Shown: positions 11,141-23,713 of the stretch, piece by piece
How the letters are laid out: each line of letters starts with the position of its first letter
How positions within the stretch are numbered: the first letter of the stretch is position 1
Assembly (NCBI GenBank): GCA_025267735.1
Contig: CM046300.1
Coordinates: forward strand, 34,543,322 to 34,607,321
Direction of reading: 5' to 3'
Source of the DNA: Mactra quadrangularis
Lineage: Eukaryota; Mollusca; Bivalvia; Venerida; Mactridae
DNA: 64,000 nt
Made by a program: the position numbers and the translations under genes
The notes under the pieces: model-generated
Database searches by the model: none
Seen by the model: only the letters and a program-made list of their open reading frames with translations
Told to the model about the DNA's origin: nothing

Positions 11141-13601
11141 TAAACCTCCTCTCTAACAATTGATGGCTGAATGAAATACTATTGTTATTCCAAATGAAAA
11201 TAAAAGAGTTACAATAGTGTTTTGTTCAGTTCTTGAAATCAAATAGCTGTCTTTATGGCTAGCAGCTCATTTTAAAACATTTCAATCTCATTACTATAGA
11301 ATATACTAAACTAGTTTACAAGCTCACATCTTCAACTGCCTGTCTTCAAAGCTCTCAGCTCATTTTAAATTAAATACTAAAACTACTTAAAAGCTCACTC
11401 CTTGCCTTGTACCCTGACTTCAAAGCTCATGGCTGTTATCAAAGCACACTGTTAGCACAATGAATTCTATTATCTGTCTTCAAAACTCACAGCTCCTGTC
11501 AGTTAAGCTTTTGGTAAATCAAAGGCTCAAAGCTTTCAAGAACTCACAATAAAACCATTCTAACAATAAACGGAGGTAATTCATCAAATGAGACTTAACT
11601 CATACAAACTGTGACTCTCTATTTCAAACAATAAAATCACTCATCTTTCGTACCACTTTTATTTTGTTTACACTAGCAACAATAGACAACAAATATGGTG
11701 CACAATCCACATAACAATATCAATACTAAGTTTAAGACATTAAAATGAATATATATGACAAAAAAATAAGAAAAAATATCTAAATCATACTTTTGAGTAG
11801 TGACAATGAGTTCAATACATATGTATGAAAGAGTTAAATCATAAAAAAATTAATAAAACGTAACTTGCAAATACATGTATACTAGGCATACAATAATTTT
11901 TGTTTTTTAAATATCCCCTATGATACTTCTCATATCATTCTTCCAAAAATTTAAGAAAAATAATTCTCCTAAAGAAACAAGGACAAACAAATGTCAATAT
12001 TGAAAAATAACCTTTAACAATTTATCTTAAAAATGAAAAACATTGCATTATACATAATAAAAAATAAAATTAAGTATGTAAACACAAAAGAAAAACATTC
12101 ACTGACATTTTTTAATAGATTTAATGCCATTTCAACACTATTATGGTCAATTTACAATAGTCGGCGTACCTAACCTAGCTTTCCTGGACCCTTGTCTATA
12201 ACCAGTACTCATATACCCTTACACAAGGATGGCAACTTCTACATATACCAAATTAAAGGATGAAATTTGACAAGATTATTGTCAAATTTTCATGGAAGAG
12301 TAAAACAGCCTATGTGTCACTTAAACCTTTCCTTCAGGAAACTAGATAAGAATTTCCAGCACACTACTAACTGTCCTACAGACTTAGGTCTAGTGGAGCA
12401 ACATTACTGTTAAATAAAATAATATACATGTATCTATAGAGCCAGCAACTTTTTTAACATTCAAAACTCTTTTCTATACAACATTTAATCTTAAAACACC
12501 AGTCTAAACTTTCAAAATATGAACCTAACAACATTTAAGAACAACTCACTAACAATAACATTCTTAAAAACATCAAACATTAAACCAACTCATTAATAAA
12601 ATACTTAACATTCGAGAGATAAAACAACTAGGGTAGCCTCAACATGAGACACTTATGTTGTACTAACAATTTTTTTTTCAATTTAATATATCTTTGCATG
12701 ACATTTTTAAAACTGAATTTAACTTAAAATTTTCATATAAGGTAAAATTGTTGAAGAACAATTTTTTTTTTTTATTGATTGGCAAAATGAAACATTTGTT
12801 TTAAATGGTAATTAAATTGACTACTATTGATTTATATGAGTAAGTAAAGTGATAAGTATTGTTCAAATCAAAATAATTGATACCCTACTCTCCAATCTGA
12901 CAACAGAACATATAAACCAGTTTCTCTCAAAATACATTTTTTAATTGTTAACTTTCAACACTGCCTTTTATTAATATGTTCCTTTTTTCACAAATCAGTA
13001 CAGTTTCACTTTCCCGACCTAAATGCTTAATATCATTTCTATAACATTTCCACTCAATTAATTTACTCATTATCCAACATTCAAATCAATTGTTTAAAGT
13101 TAAATCAATTTCATTCTAATTCTACTTTCATTTCTACTATCTTAGTCAGTTATCCAACATTTTCTTTACAGCCAATAAACTCTCCCAAGTCTCTGATACA
13201 TAGTTCTTATACAATAGTCAGTCTTTCTCCAATCAAAATTTTAAGTAACCATAGCATTCATCATTCAACCAAGATCTTTCAACTTAAACTTCAAAACTTA
13301 CATTTCAGACATTCAACAACATTTCTCCCATATAAGTTCTTTCAGAAATACAATTAAAACTAATTTAAATATATCAGCCAAAAGATATAAATCCCCTTGA
13401 AGGGCCACCCCTTATCTCAGATAAGTATGTAAAGGTTTAAAAAAAGATGGTTTCAAAATAGACTTTCATTGCTTCATGAATTACCAATGGAATTTCCGCA
13501 TAATTAAAGAGAAGACCATTCTAAATGTTTATGATACAAAATACAGACATTTAACAATTTAGTTATCTCCATTTAAATCAAATAAAAAATGACACCAAAA
13601 C
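11141..13601 (-). other. 3' flank / possible 3' UTR of TARDBP
   Basis: No coding potential. Very AT-rich with poly-A/T runs. Minus-strand AATAAA signals (tttatt on plus) exist, for example near 12965 and 12770, but none can be chosen without transcript data. A degenerate SINE B lies at 12112-12392. Confidence 0.4.
12112..12392 (-). mobile_element. Degenerate SINE family B copy
   Basis: Shares cctaacctagctttcctggac, cttgtctataaccagtactc and ttgtcaaattttcatggaag with other family B copies in the same orientation. The tRNA-like head is badly decayed. Confidence 0.75.
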
Positions 13602-14300
13602 TTAGTTCCATCCACTCCCTCTTGAACCTTGACCCCATTGCTGTGATGAACTACTAGAGTACCCACCCCCACCCCCAGATCTATTTCCCCAAGATGAGTA
13701 ATTAGACTGACCACCAGCGTTGTCGCCACTCCAAGATGGATTATTACTACTTGAAGTGTAGGCTCCACTATTCCGACTGTCTCGAGTACCTCCAAACCCT
13801 GGACCAAGCTGATAACTTTCTGATGTATTTGGATTTGTAGCTCCTTGGAACACGGCTTGAGCTGCTGCTAACATAGCAGAACTAAGCATATTCATTCCAA
13901 TATTGTTCATAGTAGGTTCTACGTTCAAATTTTCCAACTGTCTTTGATTCTGATTATTCCAGTTGCCAGAATTTGGTAATTGATCATCTTTCATTCTTGC
14001 TTGCTTCCCGCCTCGGTCTCGATTGCGTCTATCATTACCAGGATTCTCTTTGGCTTTCGGTTCCGCACTACTTATATGAACGCTAGCTCCATTGATGATG
14101 TGATCTTCTCCACAAAGTCTCTCGGCCACCAATGGGTCAGCAAATGTAACAAAAGCAAATGCTCTAAATGGTTTGGGGATAAAGACGTCAAGGACTTCTC
14201 CAAACTGTTCAAAGTAGGTAGATAGATCCTCCGAAGTTAAATCCTCTGTACATCTTGCAACAAATATTTTTCTATTGGTAGGTCCTGCACCTTGATCCAT
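13602..14300 (-). CDS. TARDBP: TARDBP exon 4: RRM2 and low-complexity tail
   Basis: The acceptor ttatattgcag precedes ATGGATCAAGG; the stop TAA is at 13604-13602. It encodes RRM2 with the family hallmark [17 protein letters not shown] and the loop [15 protein letters not shown]. The tail is rich in Asn, Gln, Gly and Ser. Inside it [12 protein letters not shown] matches the short hydrophobic helix conserved in the TDP-43 tail. It ends GSRGSGWN rather than the vertebrate Gly-Met. Confidence 0.95.
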   Translation of the reverse strand: MDQGAGPTNRKIFVARCTEDLTSEDLSTYFEQFGEVLDVFIPKPFRAFAFVTFADPLVAERLCGEDHIINGASVHISSAEPKAKENPGNDRRNRDRGGKQARMKDDQLPNSGNWNNQNQRQLENLNVEPTMNNIGMNMLSSAMLAAAQAVFQGATNPNTSESYQLGPGFGGTRDSRNSGAYTSSSNNPSWSGDNAGGQSNYSSWGNRSGGGGGYSSSSSQQWGQGSRGSGWN

Positions 14301-17300
14301 CTGCAATATAAAATAGAAATTCATGCTGTACCCATTTCTGGTTTGAACAAATGCATTTTCCAGCTTTATGAAGAATGGTACTTTGAAGCCTGAACCCAAA
14401 GACCCCTATTTTTTCTCTAGCTATGGTAGGTGCTGCCTACATTAAAACCTTAGCAACTGGGGCGGGATAAAAGCATACCACTCAAATTAAAGGTGGAGAA
14501 AAGAACTAAATAAATAGATACATGGGTGGAAGCAAAAAGTTTTGAAAACACTGACAATCAATGATTAAAATACTAAAATTAACTGAGTAGTTATTTAAGA
14601 GTAATTCATTCTCAAAATAATGAAATGAGTATTAATACTGATAACTTACACCCAAATAGATAGAATAAAACTCTCTATAACACAGTTACCAAAGATGTTG
14701 ATAGCATGTTCAGACAAAGATCAGAAAATATCAATGGATCAATCATCAACCAAATCATTAGTTAGTCATCTGATGCCAGTTGCAGTCCCAAAATGGCTTT
14801 CATTAATAGTAAATGCAGTACTATTACAGTACAGCCACATCTTCAATTTTCATTTTTTAACAGTTAGTGGGCGCATACTTCTGTCAGTGACAGAAAACTT
14901 TCCTACATGATTTAGAACCAGTGGTAAGAAAAAGAATGGCCACGGAAATTATTTCATGACCAAGCTCCATATAAGTATGCCCATACAGGAATTGAACCAA
15001 CATCCTGTCAAACAATAGACTTGTGCACTACAGACATATAAAAGGGATCAAATAAGACCCTGAATGTTATTAAACTGAAGGAATCAGTGATATTACAAAG
15101 TACTTACATGAGAGTTTGGTAAGTTTACCTCACACCATCTACCACCAATACGATGTCTAGCAGCAAGACATCTTAGTTGAGCATCATATTCTTTGAAACG
15201 TATAAAACCAAAACCTTTTGACTGACCAGATCTTGGATCTCTTTTCACCTAAAAAATGAAGTAGGATATTATATAATCTTAATTGGTTTGATAATTTAGT
15301 TACTAGTATAAATGATCCAGTGACTATATCAGAGCAGTAACACCTAAAAGAATGACCAATTGTGTAAAATTTAGAACCAGAGTTGATAAAAATTATAATC
15401 AAAATGCTGAAGCACTGGCTTTGATTGATTACAAACAGGACTTTTTTCATAGTATAACAGGGGCTGTTTACAGGCACCTGTTCCTTCAAAATTTATTTGA
15501 AATCATGCAGTTTTCCCCCAAACTTGGAGGTTACCTTTGATCTTCATTTCCCTATCAATGAAATTGCAATAAAATTTCCCCCATAGGCCCCAGGTCCCTT
15601 CTCAACATACTGAAAAAATGCCAAAAGTTTATAATTTATAGGATTTGAATATTTTCTGTTTTACTTTAAGAAATGACCTATGACTTTGACTCTTGGTACA
15701 TGTAACCAGTTGTTTAGTTACCATTCATTCTACTCCAATGTACAGGTTGGCAGACAAAAATCGTAATACCAATCTTAAACTCAACCCTGATACAGACAAA
15801 TTGTAGTACTCTCAATACTTAGAGGCACAGCTCATTGCACTTATCAGGAGAAATGTCTCCTGGCAGGAAATAGTTTGCTTACAGGCATCTGTAAGGAGTT
15901 TAGAAATGATAGCACCTGTCATACTCAAAGAAGACACTCTGTTTGAATTGAATATATCCTTGCTGATACTATACCTAAAGACTGTTAGTAACTAACAGTA
16001 TCTACTGTAATTTCAAACAAACTTAGTTTGAAATTACAGTAGATATAATACATTTGCTTATGTCGATAACCCCAAACAAGTAAAAACTTGAATGAACAAT
16101 GACCAAATGTAAAGAAATGTAACCTGAGTTAAGATAAGTTCTCCAAATTGTTTAAAGTAGTCAGTCATATCCTCCTCAGTACTTTTCCAAGGTAATCCTA
16201 GTACAATCAAATCACTACATCTACGATTTTCCATCTTGATCATTTTTGTAGATACTGGATTATCTATTTCTTCATCACCTTTTCTCTTGGTATCAACTAA
16301 AACAATAAAATTGCATTTATGGTGGACTAACCAGTTATCAAACACATCTGGGTTGAAATGACAATTTTGTAACAAAATATTTTTTCATCATGAATTGCAT
16401 CAATAAAAATTAAAATATGCATTGAAAATGTAATAATAAAATGTGAGTAAAACTCAATGCACAGTGATTATGAATTACTTATACTTGCTTTTTCAGCCTG
16501 TATTTTAAGAAAACATGTTAAATTAGCATGCAAAACTTGGTCTAAAAATAGAAATTACGAAATCAAAATGTGATTAATAGTGTTTTGGTGCTACGCATTG
16601 ATTGGTCAAAACAAAGTTCATCTCAACGTGACCTTCCACGGAGAAAGTAGAGATCCTGTGCGACAACGCTCCACATGATATCTGTTTATGGAAATTGGGG
16701 TTGTTGCCGCTCACCTCCATTTTAAACTGAATTCGTGCTGGTAAATAAAGTTTCGCTTCGCTTAAACCAATTTTAATCTCTCCAGAGTGGTCGTTCTTAC
16801 TGCCAACAGTCAATAGTATACACGGAACAGTCCGGATACTGGATTTTATACTGTGCCTAATATATTCGTTCAAAATCAATTCTTACAAATGATGTGACCC
16901 AATTTAAATTCGGATTGCCTTGGCTATTATTGCACGGTTATTGTGACAAACTGAAAGTACTCGTTAAAAAGGGGTTTCAAATGGATTATTTGAATGTCTA
17001 AGGTTAGAATTTGAAATAATTATTACTTTTATCACGTGTATTTTTCAATTATCTTTCCATTGGTGTATCGTTTTATTGCAAATTTCGAATTTAAATGAGT
17101 GGAACGTTCAGACCTGAATCGATGTCTGTACACTTAAATTTTTGCTATGCGTTTTTGAAGCAATCCGTTAAGACCCAACGTAACAGAAAAATGTCCAAAT
17201 GATGAAAAAGTTACGTAGGGTTTTAAATTAAGGACTACTCATAATTTATGAAATTACATGACAGCTTTATCCATACTGGTTGGCGTCCTACAACCGGAAG

Positions 17301-20300
17301 TTTTTAGAACTTTTTTTACAATAACTTTAAAACTGTTTATACTACACGCTAGATTTTTTACCTGGAAGAAGTTAGGTTCAAGGTCTCTCTAATGTTATCG
17401 GGTTTTCTACTTTCTAAAAATAGAACACACGTTTTGAGGCCCTGGCAGAGGGTCAATAAATTGTGTTAATTTCGCACCAAACTGTACCATGTTTCCGGAC
17501 GTTCCGCCAACATTCATTTCAGTTGAAATTTATACTATAGTTGCTTTACTTAAATGTTCTTACACTTGATCCCTTTTTAATTGTCCGGGCCTCTGTAAAA
17601 TAATTGCGCATGCGCAATACATTACATGTAACTTCCAGTGATTCATTTTGCCGTGCGTCCTGCGTCAGAGACGCGAACTTTTTACCGTGGACGCAATGAA
17701 TTCAAAGTATGTGCGTCCTTAGGACGCAAAATCTTTCATGAACATCTATTTTTCCCTTTTAAAGTGTAAACTTTATTTATGAAAATTGGAAAAAAAATGC
17801 TAATTTCAAGGATGAGCCGAGAGGGCGATTCGGGCGAAGAAGTCACCTTTTCCGTTAAAACTTCGCTCTATTAGCACATCAAAGCGAAAACGAAGTCGCC
17901 GACATTTTCGGAAAATCAATGAAACAAGTTATGACCCAGATTATGACAGTCCTCGAGACATCGATTTAACGACGGATGGGACGTTTCTTACATCTGCATT
18001 TCGTATGTAATCGACCTATCAACTACGCGGGAGTTGTGCTGTTAGTATGCATGCCTTAAAAGCCCATAATTAGTGACTCGTTTGTATATCAATGCCCCCT
18101 GTGTATATTGTCACCTTTAAGATCAACCAGCGTCCGCTTAAAAATCGATAATGCTGTATGTCGGCCCGACAAGTTTGATATCGTAATTAAATGATTGAAA
18201 TTAACAAACACGTGTCAAACTGTGATGCAACAATAAAATAAGTAGATTAAGCTTTTTGGATGCTTGCCGTTAAATTGATAATTGTATTAAATTATGAGCG
18301 AGTTGTGAGGCAGTCAGAAAAGACGTAATTAGCAGTTTGCCAATGATTGCGTATGTTTTCGAGACCCACGCTATCGTCAATCAAATGAAGCAAGGTTAAA
18401 TCTACGTTAGTAATTTAATAATCTTATTATTTTGATTTTAACTTCTTTAATTAAGCTATAGATAACGGGGAAATACCCTAAATTTTTCGATTTCAAGAAT
18501 AAACCCCGGTTGGTTCAAGTGAATTTATGAAAATAGTCGTAGTATTCGTCACGTATTCTACCCGCTTGCAGACTCTAAAAAATCAATAATAAGCATACAT
18601 TGCTACATAATATGTTATATTTAAGAAAATGTATGTTCTTTACAGTAAACCTAATTAAATAATCTAATAAAAAATATTTAAACAAAGAAGGGTCAAAAAC
18701 GAGGACACTGATAACACATTTTCCAAAAATGGTCGTATATGCATTTTAATCTCTTTTGATGAACATAATACTAGCAAGTAAAGATGCTTAACCAAAAAGA
18801 AGAACGTTTAATTGAAATGAAAATTAGATAATTTAAGTTTACAATTTGATACAAAATAAATGTGTTCTGTAAATTTTGTGTAAAACATAGAACAAATAAC
18901 TCAGTAACCAAACATCCAGGGAGTATTTAATAAACTACTTGTGAGTTACAGCAGACATATCATTTACTAAATGTAATAGTTATATGTTTCAACCCTTCAA
19001 GTGATTTCACTACGCTAATTTGCTAATTAAGTCACAGACAGATGCATTCATTTGCATTATACAATGATATTAAGTAACTTCTGATTGTTTCAAAATCATG
19101 CATCATTTGAAGGACATGTTTTAGTGAACAAAATCTTGGGACTCATTGTCGTTTGGGAGGGACTCATTGTTTCAAAATATGTGAGTCCCATGGACTCATG
19201 TTTTCCAGCTTCAAAATGAATCACTGAACTTCCCTCCGCAAATAGAAAACAGGTCAAATGACACGCAAATGTAAATATTGTATTTTCAACAATCATATGT
19301 ACAATCGTACATAGTGGTGACTTTGTTGGTACAGGCTGTTACAAGTCCAAGCGTTCGAGTGATAGACAACAAATGATCAAAGTAATCAACAAAATAAGGC
19401 TTCTACGCGGGTGTCCGGATTTGTAGGTCGCCAACCAGTACCTTGCCGAAGTTTACAACAAATTTGTTCAACAATCAAGTACATAAACATATTCAGGGTA
19501 TTGAAATGCCAAAACTAGCTTTTATTACATAGAACTCTTAAGGCCTTAGCCCAGGGCTTGCTTCAAGTGCGATTATGTAGTGATACCGGGATTTGGGAAG
19601 AAATCTGGATGATAGATCGTTTGGCCGACAGCGCATCTGGAAGAGTGCTATTCCCGTTTCGTTGTGGAGCAATGGAGACGCGTCCTGGAAAGTCAAGTCG
19701 AATCCGAGACATGGTTTGTCCTTACTATTGGTGCACATAGCCGACAATAATCACAAGTTGACAGCTTTAGATATGTAGTGAAAACCTAAATAGTGCAGGT
19801 GCTCGTCTAGCGGCAACCAGCGGTGCAGCCGGCCAATCAGAGGGCAGAACCTTGTCACGTGAGCTGCACCACCAATCAGAAGCGAGCTCTGTCTATTTCC
19901 CGCCCACAGAATGCTCTCCTCACTCTCTTGGCTCTATACACTCAACATGGTAACACATATAATCGTAGTCTGACGTAGACTGAAAGTCTTCACAGCTCCT
20001 GTGGTAAGTGCAGATTGATATAACTGCAATATTTTAATATTTTACTACAGATACCCCTTAAAACACAATAATTATATTCTATTCAAATTTACCTTTTGGA
20101 AAGTTAACTATGTATGTTGTATTTCCCCATTCTCCATTTGGTGGATGTAAGCAGCCATTTGCGACACGTACTCCTCGGAGTGAACCTGATTCAGTTCGAT
20201 ATTTTAGACCACATGCACCGGGAAACTGAGCAACCAACGACGATACGAGCAAAGTACCATCTTGGTCACCGCCATCATCTTCAGCAGGAATTTCTATGGC

Positions 20301-20342
20301 CTCATCGTTTTCGTCATCAGTAACTCGAACGAAACAAGACAT
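13602..20342 (-). CDS. TARDBP: TARDBP / TDP-43 gene, four coding exons
   Basis: Complete coding gene: exons 20342-20093, 16296-16124, 15248-15108 and 14300-13602, with GT/AG sites and compatible phases, giving 420 codons against 414 residues in human TDP-43. TDP-43 is a mainly nuclear UG-repeat RNA-binding protein that controls splicing, transcript stability and its own mRNA. Order: N-terminal oligomerisation domain (1-80), basic TKRK region where the nuclear localisation signal sits (86-89), RRM1 (RNP2 LIVLGL 113-118, RNP1 KGFGFIRF 152-159), RRM2 (RNP2 IFVARC 200-205, RNP1 RAFAFVTF 234-241), then a Gly/Ser/Asn-rich low-complexity tail. Introns hold SINE and MITE debris. No frame damage is seen. 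Confidence 0.95.
14867..15030 (-). mobile_element. SINE family A fragment in TARDBP intron 3
   Basis: Complement of the family A body (gcgcatacttctgtcagtga, catgaccaagctcc, taagtatgccca), ending in the remains of box B (ggaattgaacc). It lies 78 bases downstream of the exon 3 donor. Confidence 0.75.
15108..15248 (-). CDS. TARDBP: TARDBP exon 3: second half of RRM1
   Basis: 141 bases, phase 0 at both ends, between tcattttttag and gtaagta. It encodes [18 protein letters not shown] and then [12 protein letters not shown], the end of RRM1 with the RNP1 aromatic residues intact. Confidence 0.95.
15982..16044. repeat. Two perfect hairpins in TARDBP intron 2
   Basis: 15982-15998 is CTGTTAGT-A-ACTAACAG. 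It is followed at once by a hairpin with 19-base perfect arms, ATCTACTGTAATTTCAAAC (16000-16018) and its complement (16026-16044), with a 7-base loop. It lies 80 bases from the exon 2 donor. It may be a tiny foldback element or a structured RNA; no evidence decides. Confidence 0.85.
16124..16296 (-). CDS. TARDBP: TARDBP exon 2: basic linker and first half of RRM1
   Basis: 173 bases between ttattgttttag and gttacatt. The first two bases complete the Val codon split with exon 1. It encodes DTKRKGDEE (basic cluster), then [17 protein letters not shown] and [12 protein letters not shown], closely matching RRM1 of TDP-43. Confidence 0.95.
16521..16692 (+). mobile_element. Family E fragment in TARDBP intron 1
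   Basis: Matches the right half of the elements at 39735 and 51933: caaaa(c)cttgg, gaaattacgaaatcaaaatg, cgtgacc and gagaaagtagagatcctgt. The left half is missing. Confidence 0.75.
17816..18007 (+). CDS. Possible unannotated exon, antisense to TARDBP
   Basis: An open frame of 64 codons without ATG, from just after an in-frame TGA (17813) to TAA (18008), in a locally CpG-rich patch. The peptide has strong composition: a basic run [16 protein letters not shown], then [19 protein letters not shown] donor-like GTATGT follows TTTC at 18003, so it could be an exon rather than a full ORF. No family is recognised. The overlapping frame starting [11 protein letters not shown] (17812) is shorter. Confidence 0.3.
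19833..20003 (+). promoter_or_regulatory. Promoter-like motif cluster in TARDBP intron 1
   Basis: On the plus strand: two CCAATCAGA boxes (19833, 19872), a CACGTG E-box (19856-19861), an E2F-like TTTCCCGCC (19896-19904) and a TATA-like TCTATACA (19933). A good 5' splice site GTG|GTAAGT follows at 20003/20004. The spacing would put a start near 19960, giving a short first exon antisense to TARDBP exon 1. The motifs are seen; function is inferred. Confidence 0.45.
20093..20342 (-). CDS. TARDBP: TARDBP exon 1: N-terminal domain
   Basis: ATG at 20342 opens [19 protein letters not shown]. The frame continues through [12 protein letters not shown] and [12 protein letters not shown], all family hallmarks of the ubiquitin-like N-terminal domain. 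The donor is AAAAG|GTAAAT, leaving one base of a split Val codon. An aligned start and an AT-rich leader support this ATG. Confidence 0.95.
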
Positions 20343-23300
20343 TGTGATAGTATACTCTTAGTAAATGAACATAAAAATTTGCAATAGCGTTAGAAAATGA
20401 GAAACAACAATGGCGTCAATGGTAGCTTTGATTGCTAGCTATAACTATGCAGAACACGTTCTTGCACTTTGCGCTCTGAAAAAATTAACCGAACCGCTTC
20501 ATAAAATTTCGATAATTTATGCTTGATTTTATTTAGAGTCATATCATATTAAACTGCATTGTCGATTAACTAATAACCATAAAGAGGTGGTGCAATTGTT
20601 ACAGTGACTGACTTGAACTATAATGTAAATTCAAAGGCATAGATTCTAAGATAGATCTACTTGAGTACTATAATTATTTTAAAACTGCTATGCTAGAGCA
20701 TGGACTCTATATAGGCCAATAGGGTCCTTGGCTACAGTATTTATATTAAGTATTATATTTGTGAGACCTTAATTCATCTCATACTACATAGGCGGTTCCA
20801 GGATTTCCAGTTACGGGGGGGCGGAAATTTCAAGTTACGGGGCGGAAAATGAACAAGCAGACTGGTGGGCAGGGGCCGTATTCAAGGGCCCACTATGGGT
20901 TCTACACAAAGCCTTGACCTGGGGTTCAGATTGCTGCTCATTTCTAAGGGATTCATGCACATTTACAGAACCTATCCGTTTCCAGGGTATACAATAAAAG
21001 TATCAAGATATACATGTATATCATATAATTTTTACAGCCGTTGGATCATGTTAAAATGATACAAATACTTAAAAGGTATTGTCCTTGAATTATTATATAT
21101 ACTTTATGTCATTGTTACTCTCCAATTCATCGGTTCGAAAGATTCACTCGCTCACTTTCTACCTCTGCTAAAATGCTACGTACAAAGTGATATTTCTATG
21201 TTTAGACAGAGACACATAAACATTTAAATCGCATGTCTGTCACGTGATTTTTTATATATGACGTCATAGGAGGTTGCATTCGTCTCTAGTATGATCATAC
21301 CATATAAGGTAATGTTTACCCGTTCAACCAATGAAAATGTGTATAAGTTTTTTAGCTAAATTTGAATTTGGTAAACTTTCATTGGTCGTTCAATGGTTCA
21401 TAGTCATAGGCGGACCCGGCGTATGCCCCCCCCCCCCTAAAATTGCCCAATGAAAGGTTTTTTTTATAACGTATAAATATAAATGTCAACAATTTTCGCA
21501 CACTATGCGTGCAATAAATAACAAGAATGGAACTACGCGTACTTCTTAAACATTATTCAATAAATCGTTGCCAGTTAATATGTCAGAGTTATGATTACTT
21601 GTTGTGTCCACATAATTGTCTGTCAGCTTTTTAATGTATTACAACACTTATAACAATTAGTGCTATAAATAATGCGGCTATTTCATTTAATTATCGTTCC
21701 TGCGATGCACCAGTACTAAACCACCACCTTTCATAAGAGAGTATGATATCTACATGGTTATGTATAGAGCATCGGTCAGTCGCTTGTCTCCAACCCATTA
21801 CGATCTATCAATGATTCTAAGTGATTGACTTGAACCATTTGACCCTAGAGGCTGTTGTAAACCAGCATTGACATTTTCATCATCGGTTCTAATTTTGCGG
21901 CTCAACTTACCCCCATTAGTGGCTCAACCAACCCATGTACGGGGTAAGTTGAGCCAGTTTTAACAAAACACACAATTGTTTATATCAAGCTCCATAGTGT
22001 GATAGTAACGTCTGGTGGTAAGTCTTTAGAAGATAAAACACGGTTCTTTTATATAAGCTTTTAATCCTATTGACTATGTGGTTGCAATATGTCGAAAATC
22101 GACAACGAAAAAAATGGCTCATTTCGTTGGTTCATTTTTACTTAATGAACTGAATAAAATTATGCACAAATTAATGTCGAAGGCATTGTAATTATACTCA
22201 TATCGGTGAAGAAACAAAACTATTTTATTTATAAAATATGTAGTATTCAAAAATCTTAAAAACTACAAAATTGCATGTTGTTATAGTCTAGCGAAGTTCC
22301 AATTAATGCTTATTGTCCCTTATACATTAAAATCTGGTCATATTTTCATAGCATGAAATTAATTATATAAGTAAACGAGTGTTTTCTAAATGAAATCTTG
22401 TTAGACTTGCAGGCCCGTAGGAACCGGGGAGGTTAGGGGGCTTAGGCCTGTCACACTCAATTGATTGACACATTCGTGCTTTTTCAACAAAGTCAAAATT
22501 TCACGCTATATATATATAACTAAAACTGCCTAGTCAGTCTTAAGCCTGAGAAAAAAGCGAGAGTTTTTATAGGACAAGACTAGATGTATATGAAAATTAA
22601 GTTCTGTTTTCTTCTCCTTGAAAAAAAACCCTAAATCTGAAAATGCTTCCTACATGTACGTGCCTGTCATGTTATACCAAAGACAAATGTGACTGCAGTG
22701 CCATATCACCTTACTACCATCTAAATTATACTACAAATGTACTATAAGGCAATCCTTTTAAACAGGAAGGCGGGGCTATGGGCGGTTCTTTTATTGGACT
22801 ACTTTCATCAAAAATCGGTTGGCATGAAATCGACGAAAATCGGTTGAGAAACATTGAATCCCTTTTAATATGGGTAATATGAAAAGATATATGACTATAT
22901 CTTTTTTTTATGTATTAATTATTTACCTTATTGCAGTTATAGATATATGTTTATTACAATGTAATATGACAGGAATTGACACTTACCTTAGGAGATTGAG
23001 TTTTCGAAGATGAAAATCAGAATACCTGTCCGACTGTTTCCGGCTTTTTTTCGCATTATTTTTAATAAAATATCAACATTTTGGTACCAAAAGAAAGCTG
23101 ATGAAAAACAGTGCTATAAAATTAAAATTGTGAGTAAATTAAATCAACAATTGAATAAAAACAGACATAAACATCGGCAGAATTTAGTTTTTTTTTCGAA
23201 AATTATACGACTTGACATTGAAATGACCTTGACCTTGACCTATTCTTCTGCTAAAAGTAATTATTATTAAAGTTTATTCTATTAGCAATTATTTTATTAC

Positions 23301-23713
23301 AACTGTTTGTAAATCGGTCACTTGGTTCAGTAGTAAATTGTGATTTATATAACTCACCATATTGTCTTAAAATGCATGACAGTGTGACCTTGACCTTGAT
23401 TTTTGAAAAGGTTGCACCCAAGGTCAGCACTTTTTATATGGGTTTCATAAAACTACAATGTCTTCTGAACATTTTGGTATATGTTGTAGCTTGTTACCTT
23501 TTTGGGCGACCTAACTCCTTAAATAAGCCACTTTTTAGGCTTCTGCTGCTCTACTATAATACCCTACAATGTGAAATTTTGTAAATTTCATTTAATTTTC
23601 TTCATTTTGTTAATAGAGAGGATTTATTTTATGAATATATCATATTATTATGGTTAAAATAGTCCTTTTTCTTATTTATGTTTCTAAAATTTTCAATATG
23701 GTAATTTTTTAAG
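20343..23713. other. TARDBP upstream region and repeat debris
   Basis: 20343-20480 is the probable TARDBP leader and promoter region; no sharp motif is seen. Beyond it lie homopolymer-bearing 'cataggcgg(t/a)' transposon ends (20789, 21407), a hairpin at 21899-21955, and 'tgaccttgaccttgacc' direct repeats near 23224 and 23387 that are typical of dispersed repeats. No gene is supported. Confidence 0.45.
21899..21955. repeat. Perfect 15-bp hairpin
   Basis: GGCTCAACTTACCCC (21899-21913) and its exact complement GGGGTAAGTTGAGCC (21941-21955), with a 27-base loop. The phrase looks like a transposon end, so this may be a miniature foldback element. Confidence 0.8.

Larger units (their letters stand above)
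16693..20092 (-). other. TARDBP intron 1
   Basis: Mostly unremarkable AT-rich intron. Three exceptions are listed separately or here: a CpG-richer patch with a plus-strand frame (17640-18010), an unidentified CpG-containing segment at 19540-19780 that is open in several frames, and a promoter-like cluster at 19833-20003. Confidence 0.5.

Noticed and set aside
23220..23410. TGACCTTGACCTTGACC as nuclear-receptor response elements
   Set aside because: Such phrases are common inside dispersed repeats of this kind (compare 60902-62020), so regulatory meaning is not supported.
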